Positions 55,679-63,754 of a stretch of DNA of 64,000 nucleotides are shown piece by piece. The notes under the pieces were generated by a model that searched no databases, was not told where the DNA came from, and saw only the letters and a list, made by a program, of their open reading frames with translations. Source of the DNA: HNR sp040400085 (GTDB lineage Bacteria > Actinomycetota > Actinomycetes > Actinomycetales > Microbacteriaceae); contig JBBAQX010000021.1 in NCBI GenBank assembly GCA_040400085.1, positions 7,382 through 71,381 of the forward strand. Direction: 5' to 3'. The stretch's first letter is position 1. Every line of letters begins with the position of its first letter. Both the position numbers and the translations under genes were made by a program.

Positions 55679-55885
55679 ATGGATGCGATCCTCACCAACA
55701 TGGAAGCGGCGCTCTTGCGCTCGCTTGGCATGGCGGCTCCCAAGATCGAGCCGCTCAGCGACTCGTACGGGTACGCACGCGAGTACCGTGCCGTGATCGT
55801 GACCGGAACTCGTAGGGTCGAGGCTCTCGGATCCTCGCCCGACATCGCCACACGCAACCTCATCAAGATGGTGGTTCGGCCGTGA
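55679..55885 (+). CDS. Hypothetical protein (68 aa)
   Basis: Short mixed protein (NMEAALLRSLGMAAPKIEPL, YRAVIVTGTRRVEALGSSP). Its stop overlaps the GTG of the next gene as GTGA. Unrecognised. Confidence 0.6.
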   Translation: MDAILTNMEAALLRSLGMAAPKIEPLSDSYGYAREYRAVIVTGTRRVEALGSSPDIATRNLIKMVVRP

Positions 55886-56145
55886 CGAAACTCGGGATCT
55901 ATCTCGTACGTTCGTACACGAACAACCCGGGTCCACGCACACGCCTGTCGCTCGTGATTGCCGAGACAGCCGAACAGGCAGCCGATCGCGTCGCGTTTCG
56001 CGATGGTGAGCCATTCGAGCGCATCTGTTCGCTCGATCAGGATGGCGTCGAGGGAGTCGGTCGGCTTGGCGACTACGAGCCGGGACTCGCTGGTCACAGC
56101 ATGGTCGTTCAGCGACCCGTGCTCGTCATCACGGAGTTGTGGTGA
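55882..56145 (+). CDS. Hypothetical protein (87 aa)
   Basis: GTG start in a GTGA overlap. Strand-helix-strand pattern (GIYLVRSYTNNPGPRTRLSL, AETAEQAADRVAFRDG). Unrecognised. Confidence 0.6.
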   Translation: MTKLGIYLVRSYTNNPGPRTRLSLVIAETAEQAADRVAFRDGEPFERICSLDQDGVEGVGRLGDYEPGLAGHSMVVQRPVLVITELW

Positions 56146-56564
56146 TGGCTCGTACGTACTACGCCGCGATCCTGCACTACTTCGACTGGCCCGGGATCGT
56201 GATGCAGTCACGCATGGATGCTCTTGAGCACGTGACCGACCGCATTCGAGATGAGGTCGTGCACACCGACGGCTGCGATGGCGAGGGCCATGACGGCAGC
56301 TCGTATCTCGGCAGCGTCATGTCGCTCTATCCGAGCGGCAAGTTCTACATGCCATGGACCACGAACCAGACAGCCGACGACGTGGATCGTGACTCACGCT
56401 TCGGTGCGGCTCTCGACAAGGCCGCGTCCAAGCATGGCGGCTGGATCGAGAGCGGGGAGGGTGACCCGACCGACATCTACTTCATGCGCTACTGGCCGAA
56501 CAAGGAACTCGGATACGACGAGGCCGAGGTCGAGCGGCTCATCGATCTCGCGGACACGAACTGA
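56145..56564 (+). CDS. Hypothetical protein (139 aa)
   Basis: The ATG at 56145 overlaps the upstream TGA by one base. His/Asp/Glu-rich segments (RIRDEVVHTDGCDGEGHDG) and aromatic C-terminal half (DIYFMRYWPNKELGYDEAEV). The His/Asp cluster might bind metal. Unrecognised. Confidence 0.6.
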   Translation: MARTYYAAILHYFDWPGIVMQSRMDALEHVTDRIRDEVVHTDGCDGEGHDGSSYLGSVMSLYPSGKFYMPWTTNQTADDVDRDSRFGAALDKAASKHGGWIESGEGDPTDIYFMRYWPNKELGYDEAEVERLIDLADTN

Positions 56565-56746
56565 TGCGCGAGAGGCTTCTGCTTCTCGGCTCTCTCGCCT
56601 ACGTAATCGCGGACGTGACGCGTCGCATTGCGAGGAAACAGGCGCGGGCATCGGACTGGACTGGCAGCCGAACGCGGCCTCGTATGCCTCACGCGCGCCC
56701 ATTCACACCACAGGAGCATGAGAGGAGACGACATGACGCCGAATAG
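56564..56746 (+). CDS. Small basic hypothetical protein (60 aa)
   Basis: ATG overlaps the upstream stop by one base. A short hydrophobic start (LLLLGSLAYVIADV), then Arg-rich. It overlaps the next gene's start by 14 bases. Reality uncertain. Confidence 0.45.
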   Translation: MRERLLLLGSLAYVIADVTRRIARKQARASDWTGSRTRPRMPHARPFTPQEHERRRHDAE

Positions 56747-57533
56747 CATCACGCCCACGTATCAGGGCGCGATCGACTTCCTGAGCGGCGGTCGCAACAA
56801 GACGTCGAGAGCGGTCGAGAACAACACCCGCATCGAGAAGCGCGGTGACGACTACGCCGTCGTGCTGCATGGCACGGACGTGGTCACGTATCACAAGGAT
56901 GGATCGGCCACGCTCAATAGCGGCGGCTGGCTCACGGTCACGACCAAGGACCGCATGAACGGATACCTCGGCAATCGTGCCCGCGTGTACAGCAAGCGCG
57001 GCGTCTGGTTCGTGTTCACGCGTGATGGCGGCACGTTCGACTGGGACGGTGGCGTGCGTTACTTCGACGGTATCCGCATCGCCTCGGACGGCACGATCCT
57101 CAACCCTCCCGATCCCAAGTTGGCTGAGCGCAAGCGCGAGGCCGAGATCAAGATGCGCAAGCGAGTCGATCGCTTCGTGGATGGGTACATGAAGGCGCTG
57201 ACTGAGGGGATGCCGGTCCCGTCGGGCGGCGATTGCTGGGGCTGCTCGATGTTCGAGCGCGCTGGATCTCACGACAACAACCACCTGCTATCCCACCTGA
57301 CGGATCGGTACTACGTTCCCACCCTGCTGTGGAACGCGATGGGAGATCGCGGCTACCGCAACCTCCCGCTCACGATGGGCCTGTTCCTCGACAACACCGC
57401 GTGGGAACAGGGCACGATGCGTGTTCGGCGTGCATGGCAGTCGGAGGAACCCGACAAGAGCACGCTCAAGAACTTCCGCATCACGCTCGGCAAGTACCTG
57501 CGCAAGCGCCTCATCCCCACGGTAGCGTCGTGA
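56733..57533 (+). CDS. Conserved-looking phage protein (266 aa), function unknown
   Basis: The ATG at 56733 has GAGGAGACGAC upstream. DDYAVVLHGTDVVTYHKDGS, then SGGWLTVTTKDRMNGYLG and RGVWFVFTRDGGTFDWDGG, are typical of a protein I associate with many actinobacterial phages, with no assigned role. CWGCSMFERAG in the middle carries a CxxC, and the C-terminal third is helical. Stop overlaps the next gene's GTG. Confidence 0.7.
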   Translation: MTPNSITPTYQGAIDFLSGGRNKTSRAVENNTRIEKRGDDYAVVLHGTDVVTYHKDGSATLNSGGWLTVTTKDRMNGYLGNRARVYSKRGVWFVFTRDGGTFDWDGGVRYFDGIRIASDGTILNPPDPKLAERKREAEIKMRKRVDRFVDGYMKALTEGMPVPSGGDCWGCSMFERAGSHDNNHLLSHLTDRYYVPTLLWNAMGDRGYRNLPLTMGLFLDNTAWEQGTMRVRRAWQSEEPDKSTLKNFRITLGKYLRKRLIPTVAS

Positions 57534-57778
57534 GCGCAGTCCACAAGCACCGTTTCGCCGACGTAACGGACGCCAACGCATTCGTGTGCGGCGTGAACTG
57601 GGTGCAGAACCTCTTGTACCCGGGCGAATGGGCCGATAAGCCGCTGGAAGTGCAGGACATCCTCGTGGGCGAGGAGTTCGGGGATCTCGTCGTCACCGTG
57701 GTTGTGCTGGAGATCGATGACGAGTCCATCGATGATGGACAGCCTGACGAGGATCACGATCACAGGGAACACGTGTGA
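57530..57778 (+). CDS. Hypothetical protein (82 aa)
   Basis: GTG start in an overlap of four bases. Strand-rich core (GEEFGDLVVTVVVLEIDDES) and acidic/His-rich end (DDGQPDEDHDHREHV) that could bind metal. Unrecognised. Confidence 0.6.
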   Translation: MSAVHKHRFADVTDANAFVCGVNWVQNLLYPGEWADKPLEVQDILVGEEFGDLVVTVVVLEIDDESIDDGQPDEDHDHREHV

Positions 57779-58113
57779 TGAAGTTCGAGGCCATCGGCAC
57801 ACCCAAGCCTGACTTCGCCTACTACGGCGAGCACCCGACATGGCTGGTCACACTCGCCCGCACCCGTGACTCTGACCAGATCGAGCGTTCCAACTGGCGC
57901 TACATCGCAAGCGGGATGCTGCTTGCCTACCCAGATGACGTGGCGATCGAGTCGATGAACCACTGGGCAGTCGGATGGATCGAGTACCTGCTCGTGAAGC
58001 CCAGCTCTCCCGCAGTCAAGATCATGTCCGACTGGGCCGAAGTGCTGGCGATCTACCCGATCGCCGACGAGGAGGACTACGAGCAACTCATAGCTGATGA
58101 GGAGGACGAGTGA
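57778..58113 (+). CDS. Hypothetical protein (111 aa)
   Basis: The ATG at 57778 overlaps the upstream stop; a GTG precedes it in frame. Aromatic-rich middle (EHPTWLVTLARTRDSDQI, NHWAVGWIEYLLVKP) and acidic C-terminus. Unrecognised. Confidence 0.6.
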   Translation: MKFEAIGTPKPDFAYYGEHPTWLVTLARTRDSDQIERSNWRYIASGMLLAYPDDVAIESMNHWAVGWIEYLLVKPSSPAVKIMSDWAEVLAIYPIADEEDYEQLIADEEDE

Positions 58114-58748
58114 GCCTCTACGAAGAGGAGTTGTGGGAGGAGGAGCACTACTCGTACTTCACGTTCGATGAGTGCAAGACCGGCCACGCAGACGACCACT
58201 GGTATCGCACGCCTCGGTGCCAGAAGGTCATCACCGAGAGTAATGGCGACTGGCGTGAGGTTCCTCGCGTGTGCAACGAGACGTTCGAGGTCTTCGAGCA
58301 CAACGACATCGTCAACCTCGATGTCATGCACCTCAAGCACGAACTCGAAGCAGCCGAGGTTCTCACGGATGAGAACACGCGTCGACACAACAACTGCCGG
58401 GGCTACATCAACCACGACTGGCAGACAGACGAGGCTGGCGAACGCATCCGCGATGAGAAGTGCGACTGCCGCTGCCACTGGGGCGTGTACTACGTCAACG
58501 TCTACGAGGTAGATCGGGCGTGGGGCGGGGCTGAAGAGGGTGGCTGGTGGTATGACACCGGCATACCCGTAGCGTCGGTGCCCTTCGAGACCTTGCGTGA
58601 AGCAGAGGCGTACCACGATGCGATGGAGGAACGCTTCCCGAACGACCACTCATCGAGCAGCGTGATCTACGCAGGTGGCGACTATCACGTGTACATCGAG
58701 CGGAGCTTCGCTCGACCCTACCCTGAGAGGAGACCGCACTATGAGTGA
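58110..58748 (+). CDS. Acidic hypothetical protein with C/H clusters (212 aa)
   Basis: GTG start. Three Cys/His groups are visible: CKTGHADDHWYRTPRC, HNNCRGYINHDWQTDE and CDCRCHWG, so one or two zinc sites are likely. The rest is acidic and aromatic. Unrecognised. Overlaps the next gene by eight bases. Confidence 0.6.
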   Translation: MSLYEEELWEEEHYSYFTFDECKTGHADDHWYRTPRCQKVITESNGDWREVPRVCNETFEVFEHNDIVNLDVMHLKHELEAAEVLTDENTRRHNNCRGYINHDWQTDEAGERIRDEKCDCRCHWGVYYVNVYEVDRAWGGAEEGGWWYDTGIPVASVPFETLREAEAYHDAMEERFPNDHSSSSVIYAGGDYHVYIERSFARPYPERRPHYE

Positions 58749-58866
58749 TGACGCACTCAAGGCCATCGGGATCTTCATCGCGGGCTGTGCATGGATCTGG
58801 TTCTGCACGTTCGTGATCGCCCATCTCATCGGCGCACTGCTGGCGAACCCCAACTGGAGGTTCTGA
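58741..58866 (+). CDS. Small membrane protein (41 aa)
   Basis: The ATG at 58741 gives MSDDALKAIGIFIAGC, then a continuous hydrophobic segment (AWIWFCTFVIAHLIGALLA), then NPNWRF. A single transmembrane helix. It overlaps both neighbours. Confidence 0.65.
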   Translation: MSDDALKAIGIFIAGCAWIWFCTFVIAHLIGALLANPNWRF

Positions 58867-59606
58867 TGCCGCTCATCGAGACGACCGTTCTCTCCTATGA
58901 GAACGGACCCGAGATCGAAAAGCACGAGCGCAAGCTTTACACGTTGGCTGAACTCAAGGCGCTTGACGATCGCCCCGCCCCTGAGCAGGACGACGAGATC
59001 TCATCCCGGGCCTACGAGAATGCACTCGACTGGCTGAGCAAAGTCGAGTCCGAGTTCTGGTCGGGCGAGGATGAGCTGGACAACTACATCCATCCCGAAC
59101 ACTTCGGACTGGCTGGCATCACGTTCGATGCCAAGAAGGCCGAGTACAACGTGGGCTACGGCAGCATCTACTTCGTGCTGCCTCATGGCACCAGCATCGA
59201 TACCCCGGTGTTCCTGCGTGCGCTCAAGGCATGGGCCGAGGGCCGCGACTACCGAGGCAAGGACTATGCCTTGGCTGATCGCAAGGTCATCCTGCACCCG
59301 TACAGCCAGCACAAGATCGACCTTCGATCCAAGGATGCCCGCATCGCACGCGAGCAAGGGCTCGTTGTCCAGACGGTGAGCAGCATGTGGTCGCACTCAT
59401 CTGATGAGTTCGATCTCGACTACCACTACGAGGGCATGAGCGACGCGTTCAAGAAGGACTGCAATGCCTTCCTCTCAGACCTGTGTCACGAGGCCGCCTA
59501 CCTACTCAACGCCGAGTACGAGTACAGGACTGGCGATCGTGAGTACCTGATGGAGACAGCCGAGGCCAACGAGTACACGTTCGATCGCAATGGGAAGCGA
59601 GCGTAG
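58866..59606 (+). CDS. Hypothetical protein (246 aa)
   Basis: One-base overlap with the upstream stop. Contains AEYNVGYGSIYFVLPHGTS and acidic helices, with a Tyr/Glu-rich C-terminus (NAEYEYRTGDREYLMETAEA). I recognise no enzyme motif. Last gene before a 44-base gap with a fresh ribosome-binding site (GGAGGTGCAC). Confidence 0.65.
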   Translation: MPLIETTVLSYENGPEIEKHERKLYTLAELKALDDRPAPEQDDEISSRAYENALDWLSKVESEFWSGEDELDNYIHPEHFGLAGITFDAKKAEYNVGYGSIYFVLPHGTSIDTPVFLRALKAWAEGRDYRGKDYALADRKVILHPYSQHKIDLRSKDARIAREQGLVVQTVSSMWSHSSDEFDLDYHYEGMSDAFKKDCNAFLSDLCHEAAYLLNAEYEYRTGDREYLMETAEANEYTFDRNGKRA

Positions 59607-59650
59607 GGTCGGCTCAGACTGGCAAACGCACACACGCACAGGAGGTGCAC

Positions 59651-59911
59651 ATGAGCACGGATCAACAGGGCCAAGACGGTACGCCCTTCATGTCCTACTA
59701 CGACCGGGTTCATGCCCTGTCGTTCGTGTGGGACGGCGTCTCAGACCACTGTGATGTCTCGTGGGGCGGCTATGGCGAGCCAGTGATCGCTCAGATCCCC
59801 ATGCACGTCTGGGCAGATACCCCGGACACGGGACTGCTGCTGCGACGCTTCGCACTCACGTGCGAGGAGTTCATCAACCAGATCCACGTGATCGAGAAGG
59901 GTCACGCATGA
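59651..59911 (+). CDS. Hypothetical protein (86 aa)
   Basis: Clear GGAGGTGCAC site before the ATG at 59651. The protein (HALSFVWDGVSDHCDVSWGG, RRFALTCEEFINQIHVIEKG) is mixed alpha/beta. Unrecognised. Confidence 0.65.
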   Translation: MSTDQQGQDGTPFMSYYDRVHALSFVWDGVSDHCDVSWGGYGEPVIAQIPMHVWADTPDTGLLLRRFALTCEEFINQIHVIEKGHA

Positions 59912-60150
59912 CCAGCCACGAGAACCTCACGACAGGCGAGTGGATGGTGCTCACAGTCATCGAGCAACGCAAGTACGAGAGCGGGAGCGATGCTCCCATC
60001 CCCTCGATCGAGGAGATCGACAACGCCATCGACGGATCCGACCAAGGAACATCGCTGGGCGAGTTCATCGGAGCAGCATGGGATGACGCCAAGTCGATCG
60101 TCTACGACAAGTTCCCGCAGTTCCGCGAGGAGGGTGAGGATGACGACTGA
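59908..60150 (+). CDS. Acidic hypothetical protein (80 aa)
   Basis: ATG in an overlap of four bases. TTGEWMVLTVIEQRKYESGS and SIEEIDNAIDGSDQGTSLGE. Unrecognised; very acidic end (EEGEDDD). Confidence 0.6.
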   Translation: MTSHENLTTGEWMVLTVIEQRKYESGSDAPIPSIEEIDNAIDGSDQGTSLGEFIGAAWDDAKSIVYDKFPQFREEGEDDD

Positions 60151-60445
60151 GGTCAAGCAGGACGACTACGAGGCGCTGGGGATCTTCCCCGACACGTGGG
60201 CGTGCGTGTCCATGGGTGACAAGCGCAACGCCAAGGAATACCTGTTCGCTCTCGCAGCGAGCGGCGTTCCTGCGCTGGTCTCGAAGGATCCGGATGGCAA
60301 GAACTGGCACGTGGCCGTGCAGGGTGGGCTCAAGTCGAACCCGCTGGCATGGGTGGTCTCGCTTCGCGGCGAGCCCTACGAGATCGTGAGCTGCTCAACC
60401 AACAAGGGCCAGCACGTTCAGGTGCTCCATGCGAAGCGAGTATGA
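60140..60445 (+). CDS. Hypothetical protein (101 aa)
   Basis: ATG preceded by GAGGGTGAGG. Possible strand-helix-strand (ALAASGVPALVSKDPDG, NWHVAVQGGLKSNPLAWVV). Unrecognised. Confidence 0.6.
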   Translation: MTTEVKQDDYEALGIFPDTWACVSMGDKRNAKEYLFALAASGVPALVSKDPDGKNWHVAVQGGLKSNPLAWVVSLRGEPYEIVSCSTNKGQHVQVLHAKRV

Positions 60446-60728
60446 CGAGGACGCCTACGACACCCTTCGCAGGGCTGAGCAAGACGAGGACGAGCGCCGC
60501 TTGCTCTGGCGCAGCCTAGCCGTCTACCACCACGTTGACTGGGAGGATCACTACTTGCGCTACTGCGCGTTCCTTGGCCTCAATGCGGAAACCGAGGAAG
60601 CAGAACGCGTCTACACCCTCACCCACTTCGCGTACGCAGCAGCGTGGCGCAAGTACGGATGGGATGTTCTCCAGACCATGATCCGCATCGGATGGGGAGC
60701 GGCACTGCGCAAGAGGAGCCTCACATGA
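60429..60728 (+). CDS. Helical hypothetical protein (99 aa)
   Basis: Highly charged helix (DEDAYDTLRRAEQDEDERRL) then aromatic stretches (HVDWEDHYLRYCAFLG). Overlaps its neighbours. Unrecognised. Confidence 0.6.
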   Translation: MRSEYDEDAYDTLRRAEQDEDERRLLWRSLAVYHHVDWEDHYLRYCAFLGLNAETEEAERVYTLTHFAYAAAWRKYGWDVLQTMIRIGWGAALRKRSLT

Positions 60729-61222
60729 CAGGCACAAACATGACCATGACAATCGAGGAACTGGCTCGCTCCGATGTGTTCGACAGTCGGGACGTGATCT
60801 CCCGGATCGGTGATCTGGAGTCGATCGTGACCCAATGGGAAGCCGATGAGGATGACCTGACTCTGCCGTGCCTCGTGTGCTGCGAACCGTACAAGGATCA
60901 CGTGACCGACCCGGACGGGGACGGCGCACTGATCTTCTGTCCGAGCAGCGACGAGGACGAGCGTCGTGAGCTGGAGCAGCTCCGCGAGTTCGAGAAGTAT
61001 GCCTCGTCAGAGATCCCCGATTGGCCCTACGGCGAGACCTTCGTCGCGGAGAGCTACTTCGAGGAGTACGCACAGCAACTCGCCGAGGACGTCACCAGCT
61101 ACGACTCACGCAATGAGACATGGCCGTTCACCTACATCGACTGGACGGCGGCGGCCGAGGCGCTCAAGCAGGACTACACGGAAGTGGAACTGCTCGACAA
61201 CACGTTCTGGGCTAGGGCATAA
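60725..61222 (+). CDS. Acidic phage protein with an ArdA-like segment (165 aa)
   Basis: The first part (EELARSDVFDSRDVISRIGD) is of a type frequent in actinobacterial phages. CLVCCEPY and the region ESYFEEYAQQLAEDVTSYDS, then WPFTYIDWTAAAEALKQDYT, and FWARA, resemble the conserved segment of ArdA-type DNA-mimic antirestriction proteins. The protein is strongly acidic, as DNA mimics are. The match is by memory of the motif and is weak. Confidence 0.5.
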   Translation: MTGTNMTMTIEELARSDVFDSRDVISRIGDLESIVTQWEADEDDLTLPCLVCCEPYKDHVTDPDGDGALIFCPSSDEDERRELEQLREFEKYASSEIPDWPYGETFVAESYFEEYAQQLAEDVTSYDSRNETWPFTYIDWTAAAEALKQDYTEVELLDNTFWARA

Positions 61223-61236
61223 GGGAGGTCTACACG

Positions 61237-61902
61237 ATGACTATGTTCCGGTTTGGCTGCGGCCACGTGAAGTTCAACGAGAAGATCCACGAAGCACAGT
61301 GGGGAGCGCGTCTCATCTACAGCGAGGTAGTCGAGACTCCAAAGGGCAAGGGCACTCCCGTGGTCTGGGATCGGCAGACTCCTGATGGCGATCCCGAGGA
61401 CGTCCGACTGCTGTTCCCGGTGATCGACCGAGCGATCGATGAGTTCCGCGACAACAAGTGGAACCTGCCATCGGACAGCCGGGGCCACCTCTGCTGGCGA
61501 GACGGACGGGTTCTGGTCGTGATGAGCCCGCAGGGATCGTATGGCTACCTCTACATCACTGCCCTGCTGGAGAAGCCCGACCACATGGGCGAGACCGAGC
61601 TGTGGGACTTCGAGAACGTCAAGGAGAGCGGCAAGACCATCCCCGAGTTGGGCAACTGGCCGCCACGCGTGGTTGAAGCACGCAAGGCAGCCGAGATCGA
61701 GTACAAGCGCAAGACGTTCGAGGGCATCACGGGGTACGGCGGTGAACTCGCTTGGGCCGAGCGTGAGTTGCGCTGGGCCAAGGGCAAGCGAACCGAGAAG
61801 GGCAAGCAGCGAGTGGTCGACAAGGCCGTGGCCGAGGCATACGCGCTGGCTTCCGAGCTAGGCATCGAGTGGGAGTACGTTCCCAACGCAATCAGGGTTT
61901 GA
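61237..61902 (+). CDS. Hypothetical protein (221 aa)
   Basis: MTMFRFGCGHVKFNEKI opens the protein; the middle has strand-like stretches (RVLVVMSPQGSYGYLYITA) and the C-terminal third is a charged helix (YGGELAWAERELRWAKGKRT). GGGAGGTC precedes the ATG at a good distance. Unrecognised. Confidence 0.65.
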   Translation: MTMFRFGCGHVKFNEKIHEAQWGARLIYSEVVETPKGKGTPVVWDRQTPDGDPEDVRLLFPVIDRAIDEFRDNKWNLPSDSRGHLCWRDGRVLVVMSPQGSYGYLYITALLEKPDHMGETELWDFENVKESGKTIPELGNWPPRVVEARKAAEIEYKRKTFEGITGYGGELAWAERELRWAKGKRTEKGKQRVVDKAVAEAYALASELGIEWEYVPNAIRV

Positions 61903-61930
61903 TCCCACACTGGTACACACGGAGGTCCAC

Positions 61931-62155
61931 ATGGAGACCATCACGTTGATCGAAGCGGTACGCGCCGCAACTGACCCGTTCGGGATCGACGGCACGGCTA
62001 CCGCAGCCTGTCGCCCAAACGCATCCGAAGTGATCGAGCGACTGCACAAGCTCGGCTTCCGCATCGAGCGGATCAGCATCCCTGACTACGCAATGCGGAA
62101 CCAGCAGCATCAGCTCTCTGAGCTTGAGATGCGCTTCCTCGATGGCGACCGATGA
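61931..62155 (+). CDS. Hypothetical protein (74 aa)
   Basis: GGAGGTCCAC precedes the ATG. Small alpha/beta protein (NASEVIERLHKLGFRIERIS). Unrecognised. ATGA overlap with the next gene. Confidence 0.6.
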   Translation: METITLIEAVRAATDPFGIDGTATAACRPNASEVIERLHKLGFRIERISIPDYAMRNQQHQLSELEMRFLDGDR

Positions 62156-62427
62156 CTGAGATCCGCAAGTACGAGGTCGTGAACAGGAGCACGGTCTACC
62201 AGCTCACCGTCGTGGATGACGACGGCGAGGACTGGTACCTCTTGCTCGCTGACAGGTGGGAGTCACACAACGGTGAGTGGCTGAAGATCCCCGTCTACTT
62301 CGCTGATGGTCCGTCCATCGCATGGACGTACCTGACAGAGAAGATGCCCGGTCTCGCCAAGCATGATGGCGACAAGCCCGGGTGGATCAAGGTGCTCAAG
62401 GAAGCGGGAGTCGAGGTGTTCGGATGA
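62152..62427 (+). CDS. Hypothetical protein (91 aa)
   Basis: Strand-rich (YEVVNRSTVYQLTVVDDDGE, WYLLLADRWESHNGEWL). Ends in an ATGA overlap. Unrecognised. Confidence 0.6.
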   Translation: MTEIRKYEVVNRSTVYQLTVVDDDGEDWYLLLADRWESHNGEWLKIPVYFADGPSIAWTYLTEKMPGLAKHDGDKPGWIKVLKEAGVEVFG

Positions 62428-62840
62428 AGATCGAAGTTCCCGATCTCACGTCGCAGGAGTGCGGCGACATCGCCATCACCGCAGCCGAGGGAGGCACTGG
62501 GTACTGGGCACAGATCGAGTCGTACGACTTCAAGCGGTGGTGCCCAAGCGAGAACACCGCTCTTGACTGCATTGATGTGCCCGACGACTTCGTCTTCTAT
62601 CGCATCGCCCCGCTTTCACCCAACGAGATGAACTATGAGTGGGACAAGGCGCAGGACGTCACTCCTGCGTGGATCCGGATGGGGTTCGAGCGTGCGATGG
62701 AAGCCCCGTTCAACAAGGGCGGATGGTTCGCCAAGGGGCTACTCGACGTCCCCCGTGAAGACTGGACCGGGGAGATCGACTCCGATGGTGCTGACCTGAT
62801 CTTCCAGTTTGCGTTCTACGGAGAGGTGACATGGGGTTGA
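62424..62840 (+). CDS. Hypothetical protein (138 aa)
   Basis: Aromatic-rich (GYWAQIESYDFKRWCPSE, FVFYRIAPLSPNEMNYEW, NKGGWFAKGLLDVPREDW). No metal or nucleotide motif visible. Overlaps the next ATG by ten bases. Confidence 0.6.
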   Translation: MKIEVPDLTSQECGDIAITAAEGGTGYWAQIESYDFKRWCPSENTALDCIDVPDDFVFYRIAPLSPNEMNYEWDKAQDVTPAWIRMGFERAMEAPFNKGGWFAKGLLDVPREDWTGEIDSDGADLIFQFAFYGEVTWG

Positions 62841-63253
62841 GAACGCTGGAGTCAATCCTCCATGACTACGGGGTTGATCCCGATTGTCTAACCGAGTGCG
62901 CCGAACTGGTTCGCAAGGCAATCGACACAACGCCTGAACCAGATGAGCCACGCAAGCCGCAGATCCACGTCCCGATCCACGTTCAGGGCGTGGTCATCAT
63001 CGAGGACATGAGGGTGGCACGCGTCTCGCTGACGCACTACCTCTGGGAGTACAGCGAGTTCGGCGGCAGGATCGGTGAGACAGACAAAGACGTGGTCGAG
63101 TTCGTGGACGAGGCGGGCATCCGCATCGACTACGACGCCGACATCGTCGTGCCCATCCACCAACTTATCGAAGCAGACCCACGCATGGATGACTTCGACA
63201 CATGGCAAGTCGATGTCTGGACCGAAGGAGAAGACAGGCAGATGCGACCATGA
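62831..63253 (+). CDS. Hypothetical protein (140 aa)
   Basis: Strand-helix mixture (IHVPIHVQGVVIIEDMRVAR, DEAGIRIDYDADIVVPIHQL). Acidic. Unrecognised. Overlaps both neighbours. Confidence 0.6.
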   Translation: MGLRTLESILHDYGVDPDCLTECAELVRKAIDTTPEPDEPRKPQIHVPIHVQGVVIIEDMRVARVSLTHYLWEYSEFGGRIGETDKDVVEFVDEAGIRIDYDADIVVPIHQLIEADPRMDDFDTWQVDVWTEGEDRQMRP

Positions 63254-63570
63254 CTGACAAGTCCTACAACGACGCGCTCACCGAACTGCGCACGCAGGAC
63301 GCCAAGGAGCGTCTTGACGACAAGCGCAGCTACTACGACTTCATCATGGATCTCGCCAAGGACAACCCGGTCGAGGGTGCCTACATGCTGTGCACCGGTC
63401 TGATGCGCGGCAACCGGGCCAGTCTCCAGCTTGGGTACTCCTTCGGGGCGGCGCTCATCGCAACGCTGGGGCAGATCCCACTCAACGCCAACCAGATCGG
63501 TGTGCTGGTTGACCGCATCTCAATCCCCAAGCCGGGGCTGGTCGACTACGGACCCACGCCTCGTGAGTAA
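63250..63570 (+). CDS. Hypothetical protein (106 aa)
   Basis: ATG in a four-base overlap. Helical N-terminus (ALTELRTQDAKERLDDKRSY) and a small hydrophobic patch (SFGAALIATLGQIPLNA). Unrecognised. Confidence 0.6.
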   Translation: MTDKSYNDALTELRTQDAKERLDDKRSYYDFIMDLAKDNPVEGAYMLCTGLMRGNRASLQLGYSFGAALIATLGQIPLNANQIGVLVDRISIPKPGLVDYGPTPRE

Positions 63571-63754
63571 GCAGCATCACTTCACCGTCTGGTACGACAC
63601 CGAAGCAGAGACATGGGAGATCGGCCACGCCAACTACCCAGAAGACGAACCCCTGTACGACACCAAGGATGAAGAGTGGTCCGTCCTGCGCGGCGAGGAT
63701 GCCACTCGGGACAGCCAGCTTCTCGAAGAGCTGAGGATGAAGCTCGGTGCCTGA
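63563..63754 (+). CDS. Hypothetical protein (63 aa)
   Basis: GTG start overlapping the previous gene by eight bases; short strand-rich protein (HHFTVWYDTEAETWEIGHAN). Overlaps the next gene's GTG by eight bases. Confidence 0.55.
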   Translation: MSKQHHFTVWYDTEAETWEIGHANYPEDEPLYDTKDEEWSVLRGEDATRDSQLLEELRMKLGA

